Under the pieces are notes generated by a model that did not search any database, was not told the DNA's origin, and was given only the letters and a program-made list of their open reading frames with translations. The translations under genes and the position numbers were made by a program. 64,000 nt of DNA from Candidatus Defluviilinea proxima (GTDB taxonomy: Bacteria; Chloroflexota; Anaerolineae; Anaerolineales; Villigracilaceae): assembly GCA_016721115.1 (NCBI GenBank), contig JADKIW010000001.1:511501-575500 (forward strand), read 5' to 3'. Position 1 is the stretch's first letter. Each line of letters opens with the position of its first letter. Positions 1-8,542 of this stretch are shown here, piece after piece.

Positions 1-65
1 TTGTCATAAGTTCCTGCCAAATATAAGTATAGTCGCGCTGAATTCTACTTCAAAAACGAAAAAGC

Positions 66-93
66 AAAACGCGACCGTGAAAAGTCGCGTTTT
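66..93 (-). terminator. Hairpin terminator after the 127-aa membrane protein
   Basis: A 10-bp perfect stem (AAAACGCGAC paired with GTCGCGTTTT) encloses an 8-nt loop. On the minus strand it is followed by a T-rich tract, and it lies just downstream of the stop of the minus-strand gene ending at 122. The A/T symmetry means it could also stop transcription from the left. Confidence 0.7.
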
Positions 94-121
94 GATGAGT
101 TAGATTTAGGAAAAAACTGAA

Positions 122-505
122 TTAATTTTCAGTCTGTTTGCGTTTGAAAGTTAACAGTGAAACTACACAAATCGCGAACCAACTAGTGACAAGAATAATA
201 ATGGATGCTTTTGCGAGCGAAAACCCGAGCAGGGGCGTGCTCTTGAAGGTAGCAAGGAAGGTGAGAAGGAGTAAATCGAGCAAACCACCGATGATGGAAA
301 GGATGCACAAAGTAACCTTCAGCCATCGAACAGAGAGTTTAAATATGAGAAGTGAAACCGGAATGGCCCAAAAGAAGAATCCCCATTCGTCAGCATATTG
401 AATTTTATCGGCTGCGGATCGATAAAAGGGTAGAAAACAAGATGCTCCCAAGCCTATTGATGCAACGATCTGTATAAAACCTATCCATCTTTCAAGCTGT
501 CGCAT
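122..505 (-). CDS. Small four-helix membrane protein, unknown function
   Basis: I do not recognise a family. The 127-residue protein has about four hydrophobic segments (roughly residues 8-28, 42-58, 63-87 and 96-118) and ends in a basic tail (KRKQTEN), so it should be an integral membrane protein. The start is supported by AAGGA six bases before the ATG. It is followed directly by a hairpin terminator and stands alone as a one-gene unit. It resembles many small orphan membrane proteins, and no catalytic or binding motif is visible. Confidence 0.6.
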   Translation of the reverse strand: MRQLERWIGFIQIVASIGLGASCFLPFYRSAADKIQYADEWGFFFWAIPVSLLIFKLSVRWLKVTLCILSIIGGLLDLLLLTFLATFKSTPLLGFSLAKASIIILVTSWFAICVVSLLTFKRKQTEN

Positions 506-573
506 TTTGTTCCTTAAGCTTAATCTTCACGAAAACATATGAAGTGCGCATCAGAATACGACCCTGCACAGTA

Positions 574-1395
574 TCAAGATCGAAGCGGCTTCAATTCCGC
601 AGGTAATGGCTGATCATTAATCCATGCGCGCGTGGTCTGCGTGAATAATTCTGGCGCGGTCAAGTTCCAGTTGTGTTCTTCGGCCAATGACATCTTGCGG
701 TTGTGTACCACCTCATAGGCTTGCGCACCGAGGATGGCGCTTGCCAGATCACGTGCAGATCGACGCATAACGGAATGCTCGTTCTTCCCCACGAGCACCA
801 AAGTGGGAGTCTTTACTCGTTCCAATCCCTGTGGCAGACGGAAGCGCTGGTTTTCAACCATGCAGTTTGTAAATCCAGTTTCGGTCAACTCCTTGAAGGT
901 CTGACTGAATTGTGAGTAATATTTTTCAGGAACCCCTGCTGCGTATTTCATATTTATACGGATCCACCACTCACTGTTTTTGAATGGCGTTACGGACCAA
1001 CGATATGAAAGCGCAATCAACTTTGGCGTCATTAGGCTTGCACCAAAAATGGGATGCACCAGTGCGCTGCTGATGACGGCATGATCTACCAATTCTGGCG
1101 ATATGGCAAGTAATGCGACAACGATCTGCGCCCCTTCCGAAAGACCGATCACACTTGCCTTCCTGTCGTGTGCCCGTGTCTGAATGAGTTCAGCGATCCG
1201 CTCGGCGCTGTTTTGAATGGTAAAAGGCTTTTCATTCACACTCTTTCCATGTTCTGGCAGATCAGGGACGAGACAGTGAAAATCGCTGAGTTGCTCTACC
1301 TGCGGTTGCCACATCCATCCCCCGCCACCGCCGCCATGTAGAAAGATAAGAGTATGTGCATTAATCGTACCGGTTTCCTGAACATAGAGAGCCAC
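574..1395 (-). CDS. Alpha/beta hydrolase
   Basis: This is a 273-residue protein of the alpha/beta hydrolase fold. An oxyanion-hole HGGGGGGWMW segment lies near residue 20, and the nucleophile elbow G-L-S-E-G near residue 85 supplies the Ser. A later Asp/Glu in the GKNEHS region and His in the AEEHNW stretch near residue 240 complete a plausible triad. Length fits the family. It starts with GTG, with AAGGAAA a few bases upstream. No signal peptide is seen, so it is probably cytoplasmic. The substrate is unknown; esterase, lactonase or haloperoxidase-like activity are all possible. It has no obvious operon partner. Confidence 0.85.
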   Translation of the reverse strand: MALYVQETGTINAHTLIFLHGGGGGGWMWQPQVEQLSDFHCLVPDLPEHGKSVNEKPFTIQNSAERIAELIQTRAHDRKASVIGLSEGAQIVVALLAISPELVDHAVISSALVHPIFGASLMTPKLIALSYRWSVTPFKNSEWWIRINMKYAAGVPEKYYSQFSQTFKELTETGFTNCMVENQRFRLPQGLERVKTPTLVLVGKNEHSVMRRSARDLASAILGAQAYEVVHNRKMSLAEEHNWNLTAPELFTQTTRAWINDQPLPAELKPLRS

Positions 1396-1629
1396 GGGAT
1401 ATTTCCTTTCTGATAACCTTAAAGATGCTTTACCGATTTATGCGAACGCAAAAAACAGTTTGCGTTGCATACACTGGACATGTCTCACAGACTCCACAAC
1501 CAGGCACGGATTCTGCTTGGGAGCAAAGAAAACTCAAAGCCACGCATTCGCGAAATTCTTGTGAATTGCGCGGAATCCCTCACGCTAGTTGCTACACGTT
1601 TTGCTGAGTTGCGCATATTGCTGAAGGGA

Positions 1630-2409
1630 TTATTGGATTGAGATTCCATTCTCTTGTAGCCAATGTATTAAGTCTGGCGCAAGGAATTTTGCATTCCCGT
1701 TTCCATAGCTATATATGCCAGGCTTTACCAGAACAGCACCTACAAAAATGGTATTCCCTTCGTCACTCATTGTATAACATTCAATCTCAATCGTTGAGTG
1801 CTGAAAACCAAAAGCCAACTTAGTTACCCGCCAAATTTTTATTCTCACTACATAGTTTGGGGATGGATGATTTGCGTGATATTCTTGAATTGTTTTTAAA
1901 GCTGAAGAAAATTCACTGATTTTTTCTTTGTCATCTATCGTAATAATGTTGCCAATACCATTGCTGTTTTGGTCGATTCTTTGAATTTCGATTTTCTCAA
2001 TTTGAGAAGGTGATGATGTTTGAGCGAAATTCCAAAATATTTTTGTGTTTTGTTCAACCATTGACGCCAAGATAAATCCAAAAAACAAACAGGCTATTAC
2101 AAAAAGCCCTATTAGTGCTCTAAAATTATTGAATGGACTAAGATTGAAAAACGGTTCTCCAAGCCTTTCATTATCAGGAAGTCTTATTTTCTTTATTGGG
2201 GCAAACTTAGTTTCTTTTACTGTTTTTTGTGTGGGTAACTTTCCAACACGTTCCAACAATATGCTTTGAATAGCATTAAATTCTTCTTGGCTCCATATTT
2301 TCTGGTTATTCTCTACCCAAATCGAGATTAATTCTTCGGTGGATTTCTCCCGCATTTTGAGAACAATTACTTGAGAATGTAAGGCATTGATGTTAGATGA
2401 ATCTTTCAT
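1630..2409 (-). CDS. Single-pass membrane protein with N-terminal helical domain
   Basis: The 259-residue protein is unrecognised overall. Residues about 19-58 (EKSTEELISIW...FNAIQSILLERVG) resemble a short helical module seen at the N-terminus of many uncharacterised bacterial membrane proteins. One transmembrane segment lies near residues 97-118, followed by an extracytoplasmic domain of about 140 residues that contains no known catalytic motif. The gene is clearly more AT-rich than hutU or radA nearby, which hints at separate acquisition. An internal Met19 is an alternative start, but GAGAA ahead of the first ATG favours the longer form. Confidence 0.6.
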   Translation of the reverse strand: MKDSSNINALHSQVIVLKMREKSTEELISIWVENNQKIWSQEEFNAIQSILLERVGKLPTQKTVKETKFAPIKKIRLPDNERLGEPFFNLSPFNNFRALIGLFVIACLFFGFILASMVEQNTKIFWNFAQTSSPSQIEKIEIQRIDQNSNGIGNIITIDDKEKISEFSSALKTIQEYHANHPSPNYVVRIKIWRVTKLAFGFQHSTIEIECYTMSDEGNTIFVGAVLVKPGIYSYGNGNAKFLAPDLIHWLQENGISIQ

Positions 2410-2549
2410 GGTTTCTCAGAATATTTCTATTTGCAAGTCGCCAGCCCAACTATGATTAATATAGTCTGCAGTCTGTACAGCCGTCCAAAGATTGGTATCA
2501 AACTCTACAATTATTCCTACACCAGCCCATCGTGAGTTCACACATCGGC

Positions 2550-3581
2550 TCATTGGCATTGCACCGACTGCTTCACTACCGGCAAACCAAATGCTTCGTA
2601 GACCGGTACACCGTCCCATTCGGGGGGGATGGGGAGGCCAAGGGCAAAGGCGGTGGTGGCGGCTGTATCCATGGTGTGGACTTGGGTGGTGAGCACTTTT
2701 GGTTGTATGCCCGGACCTGAGGCGGCCCAGGGGATGGTCATATCTACAGGCATGGAGGAGCCGTGTGTTGTATCGTGCCCGCCGTGATCGGCTGTGACGA
2801 TGACGAGCGTTTCATCGCGCAGGCCTTTGGCATCGAGTTCGGCAAGGATCTTGCCCAAGGCTTCATCGGCGCGGAAGGCCACACTGAGTTGTTGTGGCGA
2901 CATCCAGCCGTATTCATGTCCCATACCATCTACCAGCGGGAAATGAACAAAGAGCAAACCAAAATCCTGTGGGAAGTCATCGAGCAGACGTTGCGTTACG
3001 ATCAGGTCGCGGTCATTGACGTAGGTGAAAATATCGAGGCTTGAAGGTTCGGTGATCTGTTGAAGTTTTTCCTTGCCCACGTGCATCACCGTTTGCAAAC
3101 CTGCCGCATGAGCGAGGTCGAAAATGTCCGTGCCAATGGCAAATCCATTTTTGGGGATGTAATCGTTCCAGTCCACGCCGTGTTTGGAGGGGCAGACACC
3201 CACCAGCATGGAAGAATGAGATGGCAGTGTGGAGCTTGGATAGATCGTCTGTGCGTTGAGTGTATAGGCCGAGTTCTGCATGAGGGCTAACAGGTTCGGC
3301 ATGGGGGCGGCAGAGATGGCGTCGGGGCGGAGACCGTCAATGGACAGGATCAGCACGCGGGTAATTTGAGGCGCGGGCGTGGGAGTTAGAGTCGGCGTTT
3401 CGGTGGGAATCGCTGTGGGGGTGGATGTCGCTGTTTGAGTCGGCAAATCCGTATTTGTTGGAAATGGTGATGGGCTTGGAGGCGCAAGGACTGGCGCGGT
3501 CACACTTGGGATCTGACAGGCAAGGATAACGATAAGAACAAACGGCAGGAGAATACGCATGTGGGTGTGTAAACGATTCAT
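2550..3581 (-). CDS. Type I phosphodiesterase/nucleotide pyrophosphatase-like lipoprotein
   Basis: This is a secreted member of the alkaline phosphatase superfamily. The proposed start (MNRLHTHMR...) gives a lipoprotein signal with lipobox V-I-L-A-C, then a Thr/Pro linker of about 50 residues. The catalytic domain opens with LILSIDGLRPDA (metal-binding Asp), has the nucleophile-type Thr/Ser region YPSSTLPSHSSM, and the metal-binding ADHGGHDTTHG motif near its end. These are the usual type I phosphodiesterase signatures (known for the family). An in-frame start exists 25 codons upstream, but the signal peptide fits the internal start; Met at 3560 is also possible. The substrate, a phosphodiester or nucleotide outside the membrane, is not determined. 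Confidence 0.8.
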   Translation of the reverse strand: MNRLHTHMRILLPFVLIVILACQIPSVTAPVLAPPSPSPFPTNTDLPTQTATSTPTAIPTETPTLTPTPAPQITRVLILSIDGLRPDAISAAPMPNLLALMQNSAYTLNAQTIYPSSTLPSHSSMLVGVCPSKHGVDWNDYIPKNGFAIGTDIFDLAHAAGLQTVMHVGKEKLQQITEPSSLDIFTYVNDRDLIVTQRLLDDFPQDFGLLFVHFPLVDGMGHEYGWMSPQQLSVAFRADEALGKILAELDAKGLRDETLVIVTADHGGHDTTHGSSMPVDMTIPWAASGPGIQPKVLTTQVHTMDTAATTAFALGLPIPPEWDGVPVYEAFGLPVVKQSVQCQ

Positions 3582-3658
3582 GCGGTTAATTCTATCCGAT
3601 TGCATGTAAAAGTCGGAAAATAAAAACGGAGCGGACGATTTGTCCACTCCGTTCATTT

Positions 3659-4630
3659 TTAGCGTTTCATCCTTATTAGTCCGTACACTGCCTTTGCCAG
3701 TTCGATGCCCTGAATGATCAGAGCTACCACAAGCGCAATCGGGACGGAGACATTGAAAATGCCGATGAGTTTTTCGAGGTCAACCGAACTTTCCGGGGGA
3801 ATGTATCCAAAGACATCAGATGTGAAACCGATAACACCCGGTGTGCGGAGGAGGATAACCGTGATCGCCATGCCGGCTGCTTCAATGAAGATCTTTGCGA
3901 CGCGGGTGATGAGTGCCCACCTGGCAGTGTAGAGAAGATAGACATCCAAGGCGATCTCAGCGAGGAATACTGCATTGATCCACGGGATGAACTTGGTGAA
4001 CGTCTCCGAAAATATGGGAATCTGGAACGCGCCGTTCAAAACCGCAAGACCGATAAAGGTAAAGACGATCTCGGCGATCAGGTCACCTCGTTTAACAGTA
4101 TCGGGATTGGGTTCCTTTGCCAGCGCGGCAGGGTCCCAATCATCTCCATCAGAAAAGTCACCGATCTCTTTCTCAGGCAGAGTGCGTTCAAGGATGGCGA
4201 AGACCAATGTCACATTTCCAAATACAGCGATGGCGGCAGAAAGAGCGTTACCCAGCCCCTTGCCTACCACTTGCACAAAATCTGCACCCATCATGGGATA
4301 GATCGTTGCGGCCCGAATGCCAGTCAGGATCAGAAGGATGGAAACGACAACTGCCACCACGATCTTCAAAACCATCAGGTACAGCGGGAATAAGCGTGGA
4401 CCGATCAAAAAGGGATGCAGGTTGTATGTGGATGCGACCTTTTGGGGCGAACCATATTCCTTCAACAATTCGATCTCCATCGCTTCATCACGCGGACGTC
4501 CGGCCTGCGTCGAGCGATCCTCGAGCATATCCTCCAGCGTCGACTTCAATTCCTTCTCGATATCTTCACGTCCTTTGAGAAGCGGCAGGTGTTTGCCAAC
4601 TTCTGCAACATATTTTTCAATAAGATTCAT
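3659..4630 (-). CDS. HAAS-domain membrane protein paired with PadR
   Basis: The N-terminal 75 residues (MNLIEKYVAEVGKHLP...) form a helical domain of the HAAS type, which often sits on membrane proteins encoded next to PadR regulators (family knowledge). The remaining ~250 residues hold about six transmembrane segments. The start at 4630 is chosen because GGAG lies just upstream. Translation from an earlier in-frame codon would overlap the padR gene. It begins 11 bp after the padR stop, so the two are surely one operon. The likely role is as the membrane partner of a PadR-controlled envelope or stress response; the ligand is unknown. Confidence 0.75.
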   Translation of the reverse strand: MNLIEKYVAEVGKHLPLLKGREDIEKELKSTLEDMLEDRSTQAGRPRDEAMEIELLKEYGSPQKVASTYNLHPFLIGPRLFPLYLMVLKIVVAVVVSILLILTGIRAATIYPMMGADFVQVVGKGLGNALSAAIAVFGNVTLVFAILERTLPEKEIGDFSDGDDWDPAALAKEPNPDTVKRGDLIAEIVFTFIGLAVLNGAFQIPIFSETFTKFIPWINAVFLAEIALDVYLLYTARWALITRVAKIFIEAAGMAITVILLRTPGVIGFTSDVFGYIPPESSVDLEKLIGIFNVSVPIALVVALIIQGIELAKAVYGLIRMKR

Positions 4631-4641
4631 TTTCTCTCTCC

Positions 4642-4974
4642 TTACGACAACATTTGACTCATGGTCTCGGCCATCACAGACCATTCTTTTTTGAGTTTTG
4701 CCAGCACAGCCTTGCCCTGCGTGCTGATCACGTAATAGCGGCGCGGACGGGCTTCATCCACAATACGCCAATCGGACTGTAACAGTCCCTGCGACTCGAG
4801 CCTGCGGAGCAATGGATAGAGCGTGCTCTGATCCACCTCAAGCCCTTTGTCAGACAGCGCCTTGAGCAGGGAGTAACCGTACTCTTCCTTGCTCAACTGG
4901 CTGAGCACCGCAATGGACAATGTCCCGCGTCGCAGTTCCAACAACATATTCTGTACAAGTTCATCATTTTCCAT
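4642..4974 (-). CDS. PadR family transcriptional regulator
   Basis: This 110-residue protein has the PadR winged-helix architecture. Residues 11-80 cover LRRGTLSIAVLSQL, EEYGYSLLKAL and the wing STLYPLLRRLESQGLL, and a short helix for dimerisation ends the protein (PadR-s2 length class). YGYSL and TLYPLLRRLE are hallmark motifs. It should bind a palindrome as a dimer and repress its own operon. A perfect 21-bp inverted repeat lies 22 bp upstream of its start, and the HAAS membrane protein follows 11 bp downstream. Its inducer is unknown. Confidence 0.92.
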   Translation of the reverse strand: MENDELVQNMLLELRRGTLSIAVLSQLSKEEYGYSLLKALSDKGLEVDQSTLYPLLRRLESQGLLQSDWRIVDEARPRRYYVISTQGKAVLAKLKKEWSVMAETMSQMLS

Positions 4975-4995
4975 ATTTCACCTATTGGTCATACT

Positions 4996-5016
4996 ATACT
5001 GTATATCATACAGTAT
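4996..5016. promoter_or_regulatory. Probable PadR operator (perfect inverted repeat)
   Basis: ATACTGTAT and ATACAGTAT are perfect reverse complements separated by ATC. The palindrome sits immediately upstream of the padR start. PadR proteins commonly bind such AT-rich dyads and autoregulate, so this is the natural operator. The binding itself is inferred. Confidence 0.7.
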
Positions 5017-5051
5017 GTCAAGAGTAAAAGTATAGGGTGATATAAACAAAA

Positions 5052-5071
5052 AGGCGGACTTTCGTCCGCCT
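5052..5071 (-). terminator. Terminator after the hutU-linked small gene
   Basis: The stem AGGCGGAC/GTCCGCCT has a 4-nt loop, and a T-rich run follows on the minus strand. It lies just after the stop at 5079 and ends the hutU transcript. Confidence 0.8.
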
Positions 5072-5078
5072 GATCGGG

Positions 5079-5285
5079 TTATCTATCTTTTCGTCTTCGG
5101 TAGTTTTCAAGCCTGCGAAAGAACCTATATATGGGCGGGCCGATCAAGAACGCCGCAAGCACAAACACAAACAGTATTTCCCTCCACCCAATGGCAAAGA
5201 CAGGTTCGCAGGCGAGTGTGCTGAACACAAGGCTAGACACACCAATCAACAGTTTGTACCTGCTTACCTGCCTCCTTGTATACAT
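5079..5285 (-). CDS. Small membrane-anchored protein translationally linked to hutU
   Basis: The protein has about 68 residues and is unrecognised. It has a basic N-terminus, a hydrophobic segment ending VFSTLAC (possible lipobox), a second transmembrane helix (FVFVLAAFLIGPPIY) and a strongly basic tail (RRLENYRRRKDR). A GTG at 5291 overlaps the hutU TGA, and an ATG at 5285 lies two codons further. The ATG is chosen because GTGAGG precedes it, but either start is possible. It shares the hutU transcript and is followed by a terminator. A role in histidine catabolism cannot be claimed. Confidence 0.5.
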   Translation of the reverse strand: MYTRRQVSRYKLLIGVSSLVFSTLACEPVFAIGWREILFVFVLAAFLIGPPIYRFFRRLENYRRRKDR

Positions 5286-5287
5286 CC

Positions 5288-6943
5288 TCACTTCCCCAAC
5301 ATCGGCATTTTTATTCCGTAACGCTTTGCCGCCTCAATAGCGATTTCATATCCCGCATCAGCGTGTCTTACTACGCCCATGCCTGGATCTGTCGTCAACA
5401 CTCTTTCCAACCTTCGAGCCGCTTCAGGAGTCCCATCTGCTACGATGACTTGTCCTGCATGTTGCGAGTATCCCATGCCCACCCCACCGCCATGATGGAA
5501 CGAAACCCAAGTCGCACCTCCGACGATGTTGATCATCGCATTGAGGATCGCCCAATCTGAAATTGCATCTGAACCATCTTTCATCGCTTCGGTCTCACGG
5601 TTTGGCGAAGCGACCGAACCCGAGTCCAAATGGTCACGTCCGATCACAATCGGCGCTTTTACTTTTCCACTCGCAACCAATTCGTTGAACATCAACCCAG
5701 CTTTAGCGCGTTCACCATATCCCAGCCAGCAAATGCGCGAGGGCAATCCTTGAAACGGCACTTTCTCACGCGCCATCTTCAACCAACGATGCAAATGTGC
5801 GTCTTCGGGGAATAACTCCATGATGGCTTGATCGGTCACGTAAATATCTTCCTTGTCACCTGATAACGCCACCCAACGGAACGGTCCCTTGCCTTCGCAA
5901 AACAACGGACGAATATACGCGGGCACAAAGCCCGGGAACTCGAACGCGTCATTCACACCGTTATTGAATGCCTGTTGACGGATGTTATTTCCGTAATCAA
6001 ACACTTCCGCACCTGCACGCTGAAAATCCAACATCGCTCGCACATGCTTGGACATTGAGTCCATTGCCATCTTTTTATATTTCTCAGGGTCGGACTTTCT
6101 CAATTCATCTGCCGCAACAACCGATAAACCTGATGGCACATAGAATAACGCCTCATGTGCAGACGTTTGGTCTGTCACCACATCGGGAATGACTCCACGC
6201 TGAAAGAGTTCACTGTACACATCCGCCGCGTTGCCGATGAGCCCAATGGACTTGGGAACTTGCTTTTCTTTAAATTCCTCGACAAGCGTCATTGCCTCTT
6301 CGAGATTGTCCACCACCATATCCACATACCCAATCGCACGGCGACGCTCTGCGCGTTCGGGGTCAACTTCCACGATCAACCCCACTCCTTCATTCATCGT
6401 AATGGATAACGGCTGAGCGCCGCCCATCCCGCCGAGACCTGCTGTTAAAACGAACTTCCCTTTCAACGAGCCCCAACCTTTGAGCTTTGCTAACGCGCCA
6501 AAAGTTTCATACGTACCTTGCAAGATTCCCTGCGTGCCGATGTAGATCCACGAACCCGCAGTCATCTGCCCGTACATGATGAGTCCCTTTTTGGCGAGAT
6601 CATCGAAGTGTTCCCACGTGGCCCAATGTGGAACAAGGTTGGAATTGGCGATTAACACTTTCGGTGCATCTTTGTGACTCTTGAACACAACTACAGGTTT
6701 TCCTGACTGCACGAGAAGCGTTTCATCTTCTTCCAAGTTCTTGAGCGATTCAAGGATCGCATCGAACGCTTCCCAATTACGCGCGGCTTTACCTCTCCCG
6801 CCATAGACGACGAGGTCTTCGGGCTTCTCCGCCACTTCAGGATCAAGGTTATTTTGGATCATACGATATGCGGCTTCGCTGAGCCAATTCTTGCAGGTGA
6901 GACTTGTGCCTCTTGGGGCACGGACAGTTCGAGGTCCAGACAT
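5288..6943 (-). CDS. hutU: Urocanate hydratase
   Basis: Urocanate hydratase converts urocanate to 4-imidazolone-5-propionate in histidine degradation, using tightly bound NAD+ as an electrophile. At 551 residues it matches the usual ~550-560. It has the family's N-terminal CKNWLSEAAYRMIQNNLDP, the Gly-rich VVYGGRGKAARNW, the YIGTQGILQGTYETF and TAGLGGMGGAQPL nucleotide-binding regions, and the C-terminal FHHGGGVGMGYSQHAG segment. No other hut gene (hutH, hutI, hutG) is in the window. The remaining pathway genes must be elsewhere, or the gene works alone. A downstream small membrane protein overlaps its stop. Confidence 0.97.
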   Translation of the reverse strand: MSGPRTVRAPRGTSLTCKNWLSEAAYRMIQNNLDPEVAEKPEDLVVYGGRGKAARNWEAFDAILESLKNLEEDETLLVQSGKPVVVFKSHKDAPKVLIANSNLVPHWATWEHFDDLAKKGLIMYGQMTAGSWIYIGTQGILQGTYETFGALAKLKGWGSLKGKFVLTAGLGGMGGAQPLSITMNEGVGLIVEVDPERAERRRAIGYVDMVVDNLEEAMTLVEEFKEKQVPKSIGLIGNAADVYSELFQRGVIPDVVTDQTSAHEALFYVPSGLSVVAADELRKSDPEKYKKMAMDSMSKHVRAMLDFQRAGAEVFDYGNNIRQQAFNNGVNDAFEFPGFVPAYIRPLFCEGKGPFRWVALSGDKEDIYVTDQAIMELFPEDAHLHRWLKMAREKVPFQGLPSRICWLGYGERAKAGLMFNELVASGKVKAPIVIGRDHLDSGSVASPNRETEAMKDGSDAISDWAILNAMINIVGGATWVSFHHGGGVGMGYSQHAGQVIVADGTPEAARRLERVLTTDPGMGVVRHADAGYEIAIEAAKRYGIKMPMLGK

Positions 6944-6966
6944 GATACGTCTCCTTATCGAAATAA

Positions 6967-7004
6967 AAAAATCCTCCCGGCAATTATACGCCGGGAGGAT
7001 TTTT
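6967..7004. terminator. Bidirectional hairpin terminator upstream of hutU
   Basis: The arms ATCCTCCCGGC and GCCGGGAGGAT surround an 8-nt loop, with A-runs before and T-runs after on both strands. It terminates the minus-strand lipoprotein gene that ends at 7013 and isolates hutU. Confidence 0.85.
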
Positions 7005-7012
7005 AGCTAATA

Positions 7013-7843
7013 TTACGAGTCGATCTTTGTCAGACTATTTACGATCTGATCAAAGTCCGGAAGAATATTATCTTTCAATTTATTATTGGTATAAAAGTCA
7101 AGCACAACCGTACCTGTGGGCAGGCTGAAAAATACGCCGCGATAATAAATAGTATTTACCTGACCTGATTGCCAACTCTGCTCAATCACTAAAACCTTGG
7201 TTCCATTGGCTATCTGTGGATAAGTCGTTGAAATAAACTTAAAACCTTCGAACGGGTTCTTCTTTTTCTTTTCTGCTACAGCCCAATCCTCCAAGCTCCG
7301 CATATCACCTTCTTCAAAGATAACATTAAACATAGTAAGGATACCATCCTGGATATGTCCATCGCGAATATCAATTACATCAAGCCGAAAAAACTTGGGA
7401 TCTATCGACTGGATACGCGTCAAACGATTGGAAATTTCCTGATTTCTCAGAGTTACATCCAAAGTAAATGCTTTGTAATATTCATCTTCATTAGGGCGTA
7501 CCGGCAACCAACCAGCCGGGATAGCCAATTTGATCTTAGCTTTGTGATCAATGAACTCTGCACTTTTATCTTCATGAAAGATCAGAGATGTCCCTGACAT
7601 AGATTCTTGAAGAGTAGGAGTGGGAGTAGGCGTCTCCATCGGAATGGTAGGCGTTGAGGTGACAAGACTTGCCTGCTCAGTCTGGCTTTTTGCAACCTGA
7701 GCGGTACCAACAATGGATGTTTCGATCGACCCTTGATTTACAACCGGCGCAGGTGATATTGTCTGACCAGGAATAACACAGGCCATAACAGTCAAGACCA
7801 GGATCATTCCATATAGATGGATTCGTAACTGGGTGTTTTTCAT
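7013..7843 (-). CDS. Lipoprotein of unknown function
   Basis: The proposed start (MKNTQLRIHLYG...) gives a signal peptide ending in the lipobox T-V-M-A-C at about residue 22. A Ser/Thr/Pro-rich linker follows to about residue 85, then a C-terminal domain of about 190 residues with a single mixed alpha/beta look (IPAGWLP...; FYTNNKLKDNILPDFDQIVNSL). GGAGG lies eight bases before this ATG, while the next upstream ATG has only two bases of spacing. The C-terminal pattern recalls PsbP/LpqN-like surface lipoproteins, which is a weak inference. It is flanked on both sides by terminators, so it forms a one-gene unit. Confidence 0.65.
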   Translation of the reverse strand: MKNTQLRIHLYGMILVLTVMACVIPGQTISPAPVVNQGSIETSIVGTAQVAKSQTEQASLVTSTPTIPMETPTPTPTLQESMSGTSLIFHEDKSAEFIDHKAKIKLAIPAGWLPVRPNEDEYYKAFTLDVTLRNQEISNRLTRIQSIDPKFFRLDVIDIRDGHIQDGILTMFNVIFEEGDMRSLEDWAVAEKKKKNPFEGFKFISTTYPQIANGTKVLVIEQSWQSGQVNTIYYRGVFFSLPTGTVVLDFYTNNKLKDNILPDFDQIVNSLTKIDS

Positions 7844-7876
7844 TTTCATTTCCTCCGTATGACATGAATTTATACT

Positions 7877-7919
7877 AAAAAGGATTCCTCTCATGAAATC
7901 ACTGAGAGGAATCCTTTTT
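7877..7919. terminator. Terminator after the Rrf2 gene
   Basis: The 17-bp perfect arms (AAAAAGGATTCCTCTCA and its complement) have a 9-nt loop. It lies just downstream of the minus-strand Rrf2 stop and ends in a T-run. Confidence 0.85.
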
Positions 7920-7938
7920 AAGAATGCTTATTCCAAGT

Positions 7939-8337
7939 CTACGCGAGCATTTGGGCAAAGTTGGTGTTCTTGAGTTTGCCCACCAATTCATCCTGAGCAT
8001 CACACCAAACTGGTTTGATCGGGCAATCATGATCGAACGTACACGCGCCGTTGTTCCCAACACATTCGTTCAACTGGATCGGGCCGTCGATGGCCTCTAC
8101 AACTTCCAGCAGGGTAATGTCTTTGGGTTCACGAGCCAGTGTTACGCCACCGCGCGCACCGCGCGATGTATGGAGCAAGCCCGCAATGGAAAGCTGGGAA
8201 ATGATCTTTGCCAAAAATGAAGGCGGGATGTTCTGTTCCTTTGCAATCGTGCTGGTTGCCGAGCGCTCCGAGTTCCCCACGCGCGCTAAATGTAATACAG
8301 CACGAACTGCATAGTCTGCCTGACGAGTGATCTGCAT
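7939..8337 (-). CDS. Rrf2 family regulator with cluster-type cysteines
   Basis: This 132-residue Rrf2 winged-helix protein opens with the typical MQITRQADYAVRAVLHLA and has the recognition region IPPSFLAKIISQLSIAGLLHTSRGARGG. The effector loop has three cysteines at roughly residues 92, 99 and 105, plus a fourth at 112 (CVGNNGAC, then DHDC and VWC). This spacing resembles Fe-S sensing members such as NsrR/IscR/RsrR. It probably senses redox, NO or iron-sulfur status; which one cannot be told. GGAAGG six bases ahead supports the start. No suf/isc genes are adjacent, so its targets lie elsewhere. Confidence 0.9.
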   Translation of the reverse strand: MQITRQADYAVRAVLHLARVGNSERSATSTIAKEQNIPPSFLAKIISQLSIAGLLHTSRGARGGVTLAREPKDITLLEVVEAIDGPIQLNECVGNNGACTFDHDCPIKPVWCDAQDELVGKLKNTNFAQMLA

Positions 8338-8481
8338 AATAAACCTTCCTTCCCATCTGTGAAAAACAGATAATACCTGTCTCTATTACACGATTTTAGA
8401 GCCTGTCCAGAACACTGCCAAGTGATAGAGGTCACGGACGAATTATGACCTTTTGCTCCAATTAATGTGCACAGAAACAAA

Positions 8482-8507
8482 AAAGGTGGGGTATATACCC
8501 CACCTTT
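8482..8507. terminator. Terminator after the beta-solenoid-like lipoprotein
   Basis: AAAGGTGGGGTAT and its exact complement form a 26-bp perfect palindrome, followed by an A/T-rich tract. It lies downstream of the minus-strand stop at 8543. Confidence 0.75.
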
Positions 8508-8542
8508 GAGTTACTAACGGGCCATTACAAAGGCGTGTGGAA

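Noticed and set aside
1425..1607. Plus-strand 60-codon frame between the hydrolase and the membrane protein
   Set aside because: No ribosome site, no recognisable features, Cys/His-rich composition typical of chance frames.
2416..2619. Minus-strand 67-codon frame before the phosphodiesterase stop
   Set aside because: Overlaps the 3' end of the phosphodiesterase-like gene in another frame; the non-overlapping tail (2416-2549) could be a gene remnant but nothing recognisable.
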